Positions 1 through 9,049 are shown, numbered from the stretch's first letter. The stretch is 64,000 nucleotides of DNA from Dysosmobacter segnis (GCF_014297285.1 NZ_JACOQI010000001.1:62001-126000), one strand, 5' to 3'. Program-made: numbers and translations. The notes: generated by a model not told the origin, from the sequence alone.

Positions 1-73
1 TCAGCACGGTGTACATGGCGTCCGCCACAGCCTTGGGGACCGGCGTGGTGGCGGCGTGGTCCAGATAGATCAT
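1..73 (-). CDS. Cysteine desulfurase, N-terminal fragment (NifS/IscS-like), cut by the window edge
   Basis: Only the first 24 codons are present; the gene runs off the left edge. The peptide begins MIYLDHAATTPVPKAV, which is the conserved N-terminus of class V PLP-dependent cysteine desulfurases; the DHAATTP stretch is typical of NifS/IscS. These enzymes release sulfur from L-cysteine for Fe-S cluster assembly and tRNA thiolation. A GGAGG ribosome site precedes the ATG. It is divergent from mtaB, which modifies tRNA with sulfur using Fe-S clusters. The exact subfamily cannot be judged from this fragment. Confidence 0.85.
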   Translation of the reverse strand, partial: MIYLDHAATTPVPKAVADAMYTVL

Positions 74-87
74 AAAAAATCCTCCTC

Positions 88-116
88 TTGCCCTATTCCG
101 AAAATAAACGTATAAT
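88..116 (+). promoter_or_regulatory. Candidate sigma-A promoter for mtaB
   Basis: A perfect -10 TATAAT (111-116) lies 17 bp downstream of TTGCCC (88-93), which matches the -35 consensus at only three positions. The -35 abuts the ribosome site of the divergent cysteine desulfurase gene. The predicted transcript would have a leader of about 85 nt before mtaB. Confidence 0.4.
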
Positions 117-209
117 GGGAGGGAAATCACGGGAATCCCCCCGGAAATCTCTTTCAATAGCGTAATTATTCATTATATAAGAACGATTCTGAAAACGCAA
201 GGAGAACCT

Positions 210-1511
210 ATGAAAGTTGCCATTTACACCCTTGGCTGCAAGGTGAATCAATATGAGACGCAGGCTATGGAGCAGACCCTCCGGGCAAAAGGACATCAGG
301 TGGTGGAATTTTCCGACGAGGCCGACGCCTATGTGGTGAATACCTGCTCTGTCACCGCCGTCAGCGACCAGAAGTCCCGGCAGGTGATCCACCGGGTACA
401 GAAGCAGCACCCGGCGGCGGTGGTGGCGGTGTGCGGCTGCTATCCCCAGACCCATCCGGAGGATGTGCGGAAGCTGGGGGCGGATCTCATCGCCGGTACC
501 GGCGACCGGGAGGGGTTCATTTCCCTGCTTGAGGAGGCTGCCGCCGGAAAGAAGAATCTGGAGGCCATTGACAAGTCCTTTGAGCGGCGGGTGTTTGAGG
601 TGCTGCCTGCCGGCGGCATGGAGGGCCGCACCCGCGCCATGCTGAAAATCGAGGACGGCTGCGTGAACTTCTGCACCTACTGTATCATCCCCTACGCCCG
701 GGGACCGGTGCGCTCCCTTTCGCTGGAACAGGCGGTGGAGCAGACGCGGCAGCTGGCAGCGGAGGGCTACCGGGAGATCGTGCTGACAGGCATCGAGATC
801 TCCTCCTGGGGCCATGACTTCAAAAACGGCCAAAGTCTTATCGACCTGCTGGAGGCCCTGTCCGCCGCGGCGCCGGAGGTGCGCCTGCGGCTGGGCAGTC
901 TGGAGCCCCGCACTGTGACGGAGGACTTCTGCCGCCGGGCGGCGGCGCTGCCGAACTTGTGCCCCCAGTTCCACCTGTCTATGCAGAGCGGGTGCGATGC
1001 CACCTTGAAGCGGATGAACCGGAAGTACGATACCGCCCGGTATCTGGAATCCGTGGAACTGCTGAACCGCTGGTTTGACCGCCCCGCCGTTACCACGGAC
1101 CTCATCACCGGCTTCCCGGAGGAAACAGAGGAGGAGTTCGCTCAGACCTTAGACTTCATCCGGAAGTGCCGCTTTGCCCAGATGCACATTTTCCCCTACT
1201 CCATCCGTCCCGGCACCCCAGCGGCCAAGATGGAACAGGTACCCAAGGCTGTCAAGGAGGAGCGGGCCCGCCGGGCGGCGGCGGTGGCGGAGGAAATGCA
1301 CAGGAGCTATTTGGAGGGCTGCGTGGGCCGGACGTATCCGGTGCTGTTTGAGCAGCCGAAAAACGGGAAGTTCTTCGGCCATGCCCCGAACTATATGGAA
1401 GTTTTGGTGGACGGTGCGGAATTGCATAATGCACTGCGGACCGTGCGGATCACCGATGTGGACGGCGAGGCCCTGTTGGGAGAAATCGTGGAACAGGAGG
1501 CGGAAGCATGA
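210..1511 (+). CDS. mtaB: tRNA (N6-threonylcarbamoyladenosine-37-C2)-methylthiotransferase MtaB
   Basis: A 433-residue radical-SAM methylthiotransferase that converts t6A37 to ms2t6A37 in ANN-decoding tRNAs. The N-terminal domain has the three cluster cysteines at about C10, C46 and C77. The radical-SAM motif CVNFCTYC is at 151-158. The C-terminus carries a TRAM-like RNA-binding segment. The N-terminus MKVAIYTLGCKVNQYE is diagnostic of MtaB rather than MiaB or RimO. The ATG follows AAGGAGAACCT. Its stop overlaps the yfbR start by 4 nt, so the two genes are translationally coupled. Confidence 0.95.
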   Translation: MKVAIYTLGCKVNQYETQAMEQTLRAKGHQVVEFSDEADAYVVNTCSVTAVSDQKSRQVIHRVQKQHPAAVVAVCGCYPQTHPEDVRKLGADLIAGTGDREGFISLLEEAAAGKKNLEAIDKSFERRVFEVLPAGGMEGRTRAMLKIEDGCVNFCTYCIIPYARGPVRSLSLEQAVEQTRQLAAEGYREIVLTGIEISSWGHDFKNGQSLIDLLEALSAAAPEVRLRLGSLEPRTVTEDFCRRAAALPNLCPQFHLSMQSGCDATLKRMNRKYDTARYLESVELLNRWFDRPAVTTDLITGFPEETEEEFAQTLDFIRKCRFAQMHIFPYSIRPGTPAAKMEQVPKAVKEERARRAAAVAEEMHRSYLEGCVGRTYPVLFEQPKNGKFFGHAPNYMEVLVDGAELHNALRTVRITDVDGEALLGEIVEQEAEA

Positions 1512-2089
1512 GGATCGGCAGTCACTTTTTCGCTTATCTTTCCCGGATGCGCTTCATCCAGCGCTGGGCGTTGATGCGGAACACGGCCCCGGAAAACGTG
1601 CAGGAGCACAGCCATCAGGTGGCGGTGCTGGCCCACGCTCTGGCGGTGATCCGCAATGAGAAGTTCGGCGGCCATGCGGACGCCGGAGCGGTGGCGGTGG
1701 CGGCGCTGTATCATGACGCCAGCGAGATCCTGACCGGCGATATGCCTACGCCCATCAAGTACGACAACCCCGCCATCCGCAAAGCCTACAAGGCGGTGGA
1801 AGCGGTGGCGGAGGAAAAGCTGCTGCATATGCTGCCGGAGGAATTTCAGCCGGTGTACGCCCCCATCCTCACGGTGACGGACCCGGAGACGGAGCGGCTG
1901 GTGAAGGCGGCGGACAAGCTGTCCGCCTACATCAAATGCGTGGAGGAATTGAAGGCCGGGAACAGCGAGTTTCGGGACGCCGCCGTACAGACCCGCGCGG
2001 CGCTGGAGGAATACGAGCTGCCGGAGGTGACGTATTTTCTGGAGACCTTCATGCCCAGCTTTTCTCTCACGCTGGACCAGTTGAAATAG
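1508..2089 (+). CDS. yfbR: YfbR-like HD-domain 5'-nucleotidase
   Basis: A 193-residue HD-superfamily phosphohydrolase of the YfbR group, which dephosphorylates deoxyribonucleoside 5'-monophosphates. Metal ligands are visible as H34 in the ENVQEHSHQVA segment and the HD pair H69-D70 in LYHDASEILTGD. The following MPTPIKY segment is typical of the group. The start overlaps the mtaB stop (ATGA), so the two are cotranscribed. Substrate specificity is inferred from family resemblance only. Confidence 0.88.
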   Translation: MRIGSHFFAYLSRMRFIQRWALMRNTAPENVQEHSHQVAVLAHALAVIRNEKFGGHADAGAVAVAALYHDASEILTGDMPTPIKYDNPAIRKAYKAVEAVAEEKLLHMLPEEFQPVYAPILTVTDPETERLVKAADKLSAYIKCVEELKAGNSEFRDAAVQTRAALEEYELPEVTYFLETFMPSFSLTLDQLK

Positions 2090-2128
2090 CGGGAAAGCTG
2101 GCGGAACGGCCCCGTGGAGGCGAATTCT

Positions 2129-2464
2129 GTGAAGATAACGATCGATTTCGGACATCCGTATTTTGAGGAGAACGTCTTATTGGGGCTCACACCGGATGAC
2201 CTGAATTGCTTTTACGGGGACGCAAGTGAAGTAGACCGGCTCAACCTGTTCTTCGTTTTGGAGGCGTCACTGCATAGGTTTCAAGGGAAAGAACGCATGA
2301 AAACCGCTGCCTACTGTGCGTTTTTGATGGCGTATTATCTTTTTATCGCATTGACGCCGCCCGCGTCTTTTGAGCTTGCGGAGTTCTATATCGACAGGGC
2401 GCTGGAGTGGGATGAAACCCCGGAGTATCGCCAGTGGAAAGCGATCATAGATGAGGGAAATTGA
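2129..2464 (+). CDS. Hypothetical protein, about 111 residues
   Basis: I do not recognise a family. The reading frame is open from 2114, but the GTG at 2129 is the better start because GGAGG at 2116-2120 sits 8 nt before it. The product begins MKITIDFGHPYFEENVLLGL and has a hydrophobic helical stretch around AYCAFLMAYYLFIALTP. It has no signal peptide. It follows yfbR by about 40 nt on the same strand and ends about 60 nt before a strong bidirectional terminator, so it is probably the last gene of the mtaB-yfbR operon. No function is assigned. Confidence 0.6.
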   Translation: MKITIDFGHPYFEENVLLGLTPDDLNCFYGDASEVDRLNLFFVLEASLHRFQGKERMKTAAYCAFLMAYYLFIALTPPASFELAEFYIDRALEWDETPEYRQWKAIIDEGN

Positions 2465-2526
2465 CGGAGCGAGGGCGTCCCCTCCCGCGTGGTATCCGCC
2501 TCTTGCCACAAAATCAAAAAGACCGC

Positions 2527-2563
2527 AAAAAGCCAAGCCGCGTTCCGCGGCTTGGCTTTTTTG
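2527..2563. terminator. Bidirectional intrinsic terminator
   Basis: A near-perfect stem, AAAAGCCAAGCCGCG with its complement around a TTC loop, has A-rich and T-rich flanks. It lies between the converging hypothetical gene (+) and the permease gene (-) and can serve both. Confidence 0.9.
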
Positions 2564-2585
2564 CCAGTTATATGGAACTGCTTTC

Positions 2586-3746
2586 TTATTTCTTGGGCGG
2601 TTCCCGCCACTTTTCGGCGGGGACGCGCCGCTGCTTCAGCCGGTGGACCGTGAGCTGCCGCAGCAGGGCGTACAGCACGCTGCACAGGGGAATAAACACC
2701 AGCATTCCCAGAATGCCCATGAGACTGCCGCCCACTGTCACGGCTGCCAGCACCCAGATGGAGGGCAGTCCCACGGAGGAGCCCACCACATGGGGATAGA
2801 TGAGGTTGCCCTCGATCTGCTGGAGCACCAGGAACAGGACGATGAACCACAGCGCCTGCCAGGGATCGTTCACCAGCATCAGCAGCGCACCCACGGCGCA
2901 GCCGATGAACGCCCCTACAATGGGGATCAGAGCGGTCAGTGCGATCAAAACGCCCACCAGCAGCGCATAGGGGAAATGGAGCAGGGTCATGGACACAAAA
3001 AACATGGTGCCCAGGATCACGGCCTCCAGACATTGACCGGAGAGAAAGCTGGAAAAGGTTCGCTCACTGAGCCGCAGAATATTCAGAAGCTGATCCGCGG
3101 CGGCTTCCGGCAGAAAGGCGTAGCAAAGCTGACGGCCCTGCCGGGCCAGTTTTTCCTTTTGCAGCAGGATGTACAGAGAAAAGATCAGGCCGATGAAAAA
3201 GGTGGTGACGCCGCTGACGATGCCGCTGACCAGTCCACCGCCGGAGATCAGAAGGCCCTTGCCCCAGTTCTGGACCAGCCCCACGGCTTTCTGGGAAAGA
3301 CTGGCCCAGTCGATAGACAGCCCTTCGATCTGGTTTGCCAGAAGGGGCAGGTATTCCTGAAAGCGGGCGGCGCTTTCCTGCAAGCGCTCAAAGGCTTCCG
3401 GCACCTGCGCCGCGATGGAGGCGACGGCGTCCCGCACGCCGGGGACGATCACCATGCCGGCCAGCGCCAGCACGGCGGATACTGCCGCAACGGTGAGCAG
3501 CAGCGCCAGCGGGCGGCGGAGCTTATTGGCCTTTTTGACGTGGGGAAACAGGCAGTGCTCCAGCGCCCGCATGGGGACATTGAGGATAAAGGCGATGGCG
3601 CAGCCCAGCAGCAGCGGGGCCAAAATGCCCAGCAGCCACCCGGCGGCACCTGCCACCACATCCAGATGCAGCAGCGCCGCGGCGAAGGCAATGCCGCCGC
3701 AGACAACGCCCAACAGGGCCTTTACGGTCTGCTTGTTGAATTCCAT
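2586..3746 (-). CDS. AI-2E / PerM-family transporter (first paralog)
   Basis: A 386-residue polytopic membrane protein of the PerM/AI-2E family (PF01594). It has an N-terminal hydrophobic pair, a middle amphipathic region and a C-terminal block of membrane helices. The late motif EGNLIYPHVVGSSVGLP is a family hallmark. Members have been linked to AI-2 export, Na+/H+ antiport or small-molecule efflux, so the substrate is open. The ribosome site AAAGGAACC lies inside the last codons of the upstream MATE gene. The 3-nt gap implies a two-gene operon. A second paralog is at 24255-25502. Confidence 0.88.
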   Translation of the reverse strand: MEFNKQTVKALLGVVCGGIAFAAALLHLDVVAGAAGWLLGILAPLLLGCAIAFILNVPMRALEHCLFPHVKKANKLRRPLALLLTVAAVSAVLALAGMVIVPGVRDAVASIAAQVPEAFERLQESAARFQEYLPLLANQIEGLSIDWASLSQKAVGLVQNWGKGLLISGGGLVSGIVSGVTTFFIGLIFSLYILLQKEKLARQGRQLCYAFLPEAAADQLLNILRLSERTFSSFLSGQCLEAVILGTMFFVSMTLLHFPYALLVGVLIALTALIPIVGAFIGCAVGALLMLVNDPWQALWFIVLFLVLQQIEGNLIYPHVVGSSVGLPSIWVLAAVTVGGSLMGILGMLVFIPLCSVLYALLRQLTVHRLKQRRVPAEKWREPPKK

Positions 3747-3749
3747 ATG

Positions 3750-5114
3750 TCAGGTTCCTTTCGTTGAATCAGCCACCAGCCGGGTTTCCTTCCACTTGCC
3801 GCTCCGGAAACGGATCGTAAACAGCGCACCCCGGAGACACTCGTCACAGGCCATGGCAATCCAGATGCCCACAAGACCCCAGTTCAGCGCGTGTCCCAGC
3901 AGCCAGCTTCCGCCTACGGCCACGATCCACATGCTGAAAATGCCCACGCCCACAGGGTACCAGACGTCTCCGGCGGTGGTGAGGCAGCGGGTCATGACGA
4001 TATTGATGGACCGCCCAATCTCCAGACCGAACTCTACATAAAGGATCTGCCGGCCCAGCGCGTGGATCACAGGATCATCGGTGAAGATGCTGTAAATGGG
4101 ATCGCAGAAAATGAGGATCAGCAGTGTCAGCAGCTCGGAGGCAGCCAGCGCGATGCGGATGGTGGACCAGACACGGCCGCTGACCTCGTCCAGCTTCCGG
4201 CCGCCGATCATGTAGCCCAGAATGATCTGGGTGGCCTGCCCCACGGCGATGGAGTACACATAGGCCACGTTGGCCAGCATACTGCCATAGACCTTGGCGC
4301 TGACCACCGCCGCACCCATCAGATTGATGAAACGGAGGATGAAGGTCTGGGATACGTTGTAGGACAGGGCCTCCGTGCCGGAGGGCAGGGCGATGCCCAG
4401 CAGGGCGCGGAAGGTCTTTGCGGGGAAGGGGTGCAGATATTGCAGGGAAAAACGGACGGTGCATTTGCGTTTCAGGGTGATGCAGGCCAGCGTCAGGCCC
4501 ACAGCCTTGGAGATCACGGTGGATACGGCGGCGCCAGCCACGCCCATTTGCGGGAAGCCGAAGAAGCCGTTGATCAGAATGGCGTTGCCTACCACATTCA
4601 GAAGGTTCATGGAAACGGAGAGCACCACCACCTCTTTCAGCAGGGTGTAGCTCCGCAGAACGGCGCAGAGCTGGATATACAGCCCCTGAAGCAGTACCGT
4701 ACCGCCTACGATGCGGGTGTAAAGGCAGGCACCGTCAAAGGCGTCCTCCGGCGTCCGCAGGAGCTGAAAGACCAATTCCGGCTCTAAAAGCAAAAACAGG
4801 CCCACCAGAAAGCTGAATACGGCGCTGACCGTAACGGCCACGGTGACGATCTCGCTGCATTCCCCACCGACCCGGCCTGCGCCGATGTGCTGGGTCAGGA
4901 GAATGGTGGCGGCGGTGCTCATGGTGGTGAGCACGATGATGACCACGTTCATCACCTGATTGCCGTTGCCGATGGCGGCCACGGCGGCGGAGCCGAAGTG
5001 GGAGATCATGAATTGGTCCATATTGCCCACCAGAAGCTGCAAGAGAAGCTCTGCGAAGATGGGCAGCGAGAGGTGAAAGACCCGTCGGGTTTGAGGTGAA
5101 AACTGCAATGTCAT
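3750..5114 (-). CDS. MATE-family efflux transporter
   Basis: A 454-residue, roughly 12-helix protein of the multidrug and toxin extrusion family. It shows the repeated two-lobed MATE pattern; the early segment LPIFAELLLQLLVGNMDQFMIS contains the conserved MVD/D-like region near the first helix. I chose the ATG at 5114 because AAGGAGC is correctly spaced before it. The frame stays open upstream to 5195, but without a ribosome site. It is first in an operon with the AI-2E-type permease. The exported substrate is unknown. Confidence 0.9.
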   Translation of the reverse strand: MTLQFSPQTRRVFHLSLPIFAELLLQLLVGNMDQFMISHFGSAAVAAIGNGNQVMNVVIIVLTTMSTAATILLTQHIGAGRVGGECSEIVTVAVTVSAVFSFLVGLFLLLEPELVFQLLRTPEDAFDGACLYTRIVGGTVLLQGLYIQLCAVLRSYTLLKEVVVLSVSMNLLNVVGNAILINGFFGFPQMGVAGAAVSTVISKAVGLTLACITLKRKCTVRFSLQYLHPFPAKTFRALLGIALPSGTEALSYNVSQTFILRFINLMGAAVVSAKVYGSMLANVAYVYSIAVGQATQIILGYMIGGRKLDEVSGRVWSTIRIALAASELLTLLILIFCDPIYSIFTDDPVIHALGRQILYVEFGLEIGRSINIVMTRCLTTAGDVWYPVGVGIFSMWIVAVGGSWLLGHALNWGLVGIWIAMACDECLRGALFTIRFRSGKWKETRLVADSTKGT

Positions 5115-5257
5115 ATAAATAGCTCCTTGCTTGAGAAGTAATCGTTTAATATCGGAGCAAGTATATGCGTACAACGGTTTGGTTGCAAGCGGCAAAGCGC
5201 CGAAAGAAGTGTGAAATTCCGGGCTTCTTTCAGCATTTTCCCTATTTTTGGCGCAAA

Positions 5258-5737
5258 TCAGTCCTCGCGGTACCGGTCTGCCTGATGACAGTATTCCCGG
5301 GCGGATTCCCGGTTGCTCTCGATCTCGGCCTCCGTCAGGGGACGGACCACCTTGGCGGGGCTGCCCAGGATCATGGAGCCGGCGGGAGCGTCCATTTTGC
5401 CGGTGACCAGCGCTCCGGCGCCTACGATGCAGTTATCGCCGATCTTTGCACCGTTGAGAACGGTGGCGCCCATGCCGATGAGCACGTTGTTGCCCACGGT
5501 GCAGCCGTGGACAGTGGCCCCGTGGCCGATGGTGCAGCCGGAACCGACCGTGGTCTCCTCGTGCAGCACTGCGCAGTCCTGAACGTTGGTGTTGTCGCCC
5601 ACTTTGATGGCACCGTCATCTCCGCGGAGGACGGCATTGTACCACACGTTGACATTCTTTCCCAGGGTCACGTCTCCCACGATGGCGGCACCGGGACAGA
5701 CAAAAACGGATTCGTCAAATTTCGGTTTTGTGATCAT
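5258..5737 (-). CDS. Gamma-class carbonic anhydrase-like hexapeptide-repeat protein
   Basis: A 159-residue left-handed beta-helix protein of the gamma-carbonic anhydrase/PaaY/YrdA family. Candidate zinc-ligand histidines are H59, H72 and H77, with the last two spaced as in Cam. Hexapeptide repeats run from about residue 15 to 125, followed by a C-terminal helix. It could hydrate CO2 or act as a hexapeptide acyltransferase-like protein; many YrdA-type members have no proven activity. It is about 30 nt downstream of the aminopeptidase gene, probably cotranscribed. Confidence 0.85.
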   Translation of the reverse strand: MITKPKFDESVFVCPGAAIVGDVTLGKNVNVWYNAVLRGDDGAIKVGDNTNVQDCAVLHEETTVGSGCTIGHGATVHGCTVGNNVLIGMGATVLNGAKIGDNCIVGAGALVTGKMDAPAGSMILGSPAKVVRPLTEAEIESNRESAREYCHQADRYRED

Positions 5738-5769
5738 ATAATTCTCTCTTTCTTGTTAGGTCTGCTGCA

Positions 5770-6999
5770 TCAGATGGCAAAGTTTCCGTTGATAAAGACG
5801 GGGATCTCCCGGCCGTCATGGGTGGTGCCCACGATGGAGAGGTCGGCGGTGCCAACCATGAAGTCCACATGGGTCAGCGAATAGTTCAGGCCGTGGGCCT
5901 GCACCTCCTCCCGGGTCATGGACTCGCCGCCTTCAATGCACTCGGGATATGCCTCGCCGAAGGCCAGATGGCAGGAAGCGTTTTCGTCAAACAGGGTGTT
6001 GTAGAACAGGATCTTCTGATTGGAAATGGGGCTGTCATAGGGGACCAGGGCCACTTCTCCGAAGTAGCTGGCGCCTTCGTCCACACTGATGGCGGCTTTC
6101 AGGAATTCCTCACCCTTTTCGGCGTGGGCTTCCACGATCTTGCCGTCCCGGATGATGAAGTAGAACTTGTCGATGATGTTGCCGCTGTCCACCAGAGGCA
6201 TGGCGGAATAGACCACGCCGTTGATGCCGGTTTTCAGAGGGGCGGTGAAAATCTCCTCCGTGGGCATGTTGGCCACGAACTCCACCCCGTTTTTCATCAC
6301 GGAGTTGCCGGCGGCCCAGAGATGGTCCTCCGGCAGCTGGATGGTGAGGTCAGTGCCCAGAGAATTGGTGTAGTGCAGGTATTTGAAGTGGTACTCGTTC
6401 AGCAGCTTTTTCCGGCGGCCCAGGGTGTCCAGATGCTGGCGCCATGCGGAAACGGCGGTGCCGTCTCCCTGAATGCGGACGGAGCGGAGAATGGCATCCC
6501 ACAGCTTTTCCATGGCCTGATCCTCCGGCAGCTCCGGAAACACGGTGGCGGCCCAGGAGGGGATGGGCACCGAGGCAATGCACCAGGGGAAGCCGTTGCT
6601 CATCTGGAGCCGGTCAAAGGTCTTGCGGAGCACGGAACCGGATTTCTGAGACCGGACCAGCCGGTCGGGGTCCACGCCCTTCAGCGTTTCCGGATCGCTG
6701 GCGGCAATGGCCAGATAGGCGGCTCCCATTTCCGCATAGCAGGTGAAAAACTTTTCGCGCCACTCCGGTGTGTCATCGAAAACGGAGGCGTCCGCCCGGA
6801 GGAACTTCTGCCGACTAAGATAGTCGTCGCTCCAGTTCATGATGACCTCCCGGCAGCCTGCGTCATAGGCCGCGTCAGCACACAGCCGGGCGAAGGAGGC
6901 GCACTCCACCGGCGATGAAATGATGAGAGTCTGGCCCTTTTGAACATTCAGGCCTACTTCAATCAGTAATTTTGCATATTCCTGCAGTTTTGTATCCAT
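5770..6999 (-). CDS. M29-family aminopeptidase (AmpS/PepS/AmpT type)
   Basis: A 409-residue metallopeptidase of MEROPS family M29, thermophilic-aminopeptidase type, acting on N-terminal residues of small peptides in the cytoplasm with a two-metal site. Visible conserved blocks are ELVANMPTEEIFTAP-like at mid-protein, EVALVPYDSPIS, CHLAFGEAYP and the C-terminal LTHVDFMVGT that carries the late His and Asp ligands. The ATG at 6999 is chosen because AAGGAAG precedes it; the open frame to 7116 is upstream noise. It probably forms a transcription unit with the carbonic anhydrase-like gene. Confidence 0.92.
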   Translation of the reverse strand: MDTKLQEYAKLLIEVGLNVQKGQTLIISSPVECASFARLCADAAYDAGCREVIMNWSDDYLSRQKFLRADASVFDDTPEWREKFFTCYAEMGAAYLAIAASDPETLKGVDPDRLVRSQKSGSVLRKTFDRLQMSNGFPWCIASVPIPSWAATVFPELPEDQAMEKLWDAILRSVRIQGDGTAVSAWRQHLDTLGRRKKLLNEYHFKYLHYTNSLGTDLTIQLPEDHLWAAGNSVMKNGVEFVANMPTEEIFTAPLKTGINGVVYSAMPLVDSGNIIDKFYFIIRDGKIVEAHAEKGEEFLKAAISVDEGASYFGEVALVPYDSPISNQKILFYNTLFDENASCHLAFGEAYPECIEGGESMTREEVQAHGLNYSLTHVDFMVGTADLSIVGTTHDGREIPVFINGNFAI

Positions 7000-7051
7000 A
7001 AAACAGCTTCCTTTCCCGCAGCGAGGCCGCGGCTGAGATTTGACAGACGAT

Positions 7052-7924
7052 TTATGTCTTGGGTATGTTGACGCCCTGCTCCAGACGGTCCTTCCGCATA
7101 CTGATGAGCACACCATTCATCTCCGCACCCAGAATCAATGTGAATGCCGAGAGGTTCAGCCAGATCAGCACCACAATGACGGCGCCGATGGAGCCATAGA
7201 GCACAGAGTAGTGGGAGAAGTGGTTGGCGTAGTAGGAATAGAGCCAGCTGAACGCCATCCACGCTGCCAGAGAGAACAGAACGCCGGGACAGATATTTTT
7301 CAGGGGTTGGATGGTATCCTGGGCCAGGGCGTAGAGCAGGAACAGTGCCAGAAAGCTGACGGCCCCGGCTACGGGGAACCGCAGCGTTACCCACAGCTTC
7401 GCCAGGAATTCCGGCAGGTGAAAATGCTCCACGGTGTACCACAGCGCCCGCTCTCCGAAGGTCATCAGAGACAAGGTCAGGGCGATGGTGACAATGAGGG
7501 TCACGGTATAGAGCAGCACCTTGATCCATTGGGTGATAAAGCCCTTGGGCGGGCCTAAATGGTAGGCTATCCGCACGGCGGCCATCAGAGAGTTGGTGGC
7601 CCGCATGGGGAAGTAGATGGAAAAGACCAGACCGAATACCATGAGTTGGGGGCTGGGATTGTCGGTGACGTAAGTGAAGTACATCCGGAGCAGGTCCACC
7701 ACTTCCTCCGGCAGAAAATCCGAGAGGACGGTCATCATGCCGGTGATGTTCAGATTCAGCAGACCCAGCAGGGCACTGATGAAAATGAGGAAGGGAAAGA
7801 TCATGAACAGCAGGTAAAAGGCCAGCGCCGCACTCTGCGTGGCCACGTTATGCCGCCCGCAGCGATGGACCATCAGTACACAGAAGCGGAGAAATCGGTT
7901 TTTCGGCAGGGTGTTGTCCCACAT
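7052..7924 (-). CDS. YihY/BrkB-family inner membrane protein
   Basis: A 290-residue protein with six predicted membrane helices, of the YihY/virulence factor BrkB family (PF03631). The conserved N-terminal pattern ALAFYLLFMIFPFLIF follows a short cytoplasmic stretch. The helix near the C-terminus contains the LYGSIGAVIVVLIWLNLS block typical of the family. Function is unproven; older RNase BN annotations of this family are wrong. The start at 7924 is supported by GGAGGGAG. It lies 25 nt downstream of the ArsC-like gene. Confidence 0.9.
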   Translation of the reverse strand: MWDNTLPKNRFLRFCVLMVHRCGRHNVATQSAALAFYLLFMIFPFLIFISALLGLLNLNITGMMTVLSDFLPEEVVDLLRMYFTYVTDNPSPQLMVFGLVFSIYFPMRATNSLMAAVRIAYHLGPPKGFITQWIKVLLYTVTLIVTIALTLSLMTFGERALWYTVEHFHLPEFLAKLWVTLRFPVAGAVSFLALFLLYALAQDTIQPLKNICPGVLFSLAAWMAFSWLYSYYANHFSHYSVLYGSIGAVIVVLIWLNLSAFTLILGAEMNGVLISMRKDRLEQGVNIPKT

Positions 7925-7949
7925 AGCAGTGTCTCCCTCCGGGAAGATT

Positions 7950-8285
7950 TTACTCCCATTTGGCCCAGACGTCCGGGCAGTAGCCCACAGTGGCCTCCTT
8001 GCCATTGCGGACAATGGGGGTGTTGAACAGCTCCGGATATTCCAGCAGCTTTTCCTCTTGGGCGTCCGGGGTGATATAGGCCATGTAAAGCTCCTCGTAC
8101 GCCCGGCATTTTGTATTCACCAGCGCCTTAAAGCCAACTTTTTGCTTGACGGATTGGTACTCCCGGGGAGATAATCCCTTTGAGGGAACGTCGATATACT
8201 GATATTTGATGCGGCGCTCCTTGAACCAGCGCTCCGCCTTCTTCGAGTCAAAGGATTTGGAGGAGCCGAAGATCTGAATGTTCAT
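7950..8285 (-). CDS. ArsC/Spx-like thioredoxin-fold protein lacking the usual active-site cysteine
   Basis: A 111-residue protein of the arsenate reductase/Spx/YffB family (PF03960). The N-terminal segment MNIQIFGSSKSFDSKKAERW aligns with the family active-site loop, where the catalytic Cys is normally followed by helix residues. Here that position is Ser11. The rest matches family spacing (RRIKYQYIDVPSKGLSPRE, TPIVRNGKEATVGY). The reductase activity is therefore doubtful; it may bind partners such as RNA polymerase or be a redox-dead paralog. It is divergent from the sirtuin gene with only 39 nt between starts. Confidence 0.82.
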   Translation of the reverse strand: MNIQIFGSSKSFDSKKAERWFKERRIKYQYIDVPSKGLSPREYQSVKQKVGFKALVNTKCRAYEELYMAYITPDAQEEKLLEYPELFNTPIVRNGKEATVGYCPDVWAKWE

Positions 8286-8324
8286 AGATAACTTCCTTAT
8301 TATACAGACTGGAGGGGTATTTTT

Positions 8325-9041
8325 ATGACGGATGCGGTCAGAACATTAAAGGAATGGACCGACGCGGCCCGGAAAATCGTCTTTTTCGGCGGGGCGGGGG
8401 TGTCCACGGAGTCCGGGATCCCGGATTTCCGCAGCACCGGCGGCTTATACCATCAGGAGTGGAAATACCCTCCGGAGACTATTTTAAGCCATACGTTTTA
8501 TAAAAGCAATCCCGAAGAATTTTTCCGCTTTTACCGGGCGAAGATGCTCTGCCCCGGCGCAAAGCCCAACGCCGCCCACAAAAAGCTGGCGGAATGGGAG
8601 CGGGAGGGGAAGCTGCTGGCAGTGGTGACCCAGAACATCGACGGACTTCATCAGGCCGCTGGCAGCAAACAGGTCTATGAGCTGCACGGCAGCGTACACA
8701 GGAATTACTGCGAAAAATGTGGAAAATTCTACGATCTGGATCACATCCTCCACACCACAGGAGTTCCCCGGTGCGATTGCGGCGGCGTCATCAAGCCGGA
8801 CGTGGTGCTCTATGAGGAGGCCCTGAATGACCGGATCATCGACGGCGCGGTGAACGCTATCGCGCAGGCGGATCTGCTGATCGTGGGCGGCACCTCCCTG
8901 AATGTGTGGCCTGCGGCGGGACTTATCAACTATTTCCGTGGGGACCGGCTGGCCCTCATCAACAAATCCCCGGTGGCCCGGGATCTGGCGGCTGGGCTGG
9001 TCATTACGGACCCCATCGGCGAGGTTTTGTCCCAGCTTTGA
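8325..9041 (+). CDS. cobB: NAD-dependent protein deacylase, sirtuin (CobB/Sir2)
   Basis: A 238-residue class U/III bacterial sirtuin that removes acyl groups from lysines using NAD+. Visible signatures are GGAGVSTESGIPDFRS (residues 22-37, NAD binding), TQNIDGLH (102-109), the catalytic His121 in LHGS, the zinc cysteines C129, C132, C150 and C152, and GTSLNVWPAAGL near the C-terminus. The ribosome site GGAGGGG precedes the ATG. It is monocistronic and followed by a strong terminator. Confidence 0.95.
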   Translation: MTDAVRTLKEWTDAARKIVFFGGAGVSTESGIPDFRSTGGLYHQEWKYPPETILSHTFYKSNPEEFFRFYRAKMLCPGAKPNAAHKKLAEWEREGKLLAVVTQNIDGLHQAAGSKQVYELHGSVHRNYCEKCGKFYDLDHILHTTGVPRCDCGGVIKPDVVLYEEALNDRIIDGAVNAIAQADLLIVGGTSLNVWPAAGLINYFRGDRLALINKSPVARDLAAGLVITDPIGEVLSQL

Positions 9042-9049
9042 GGCCCTGT

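Noticed and set aside
2114..2129. GTG at 2114 as start of the small hypothetical gene
   Set aside because: The GGAGG ribosome site lies between 2114 and 2129, so 2129 is the better start.
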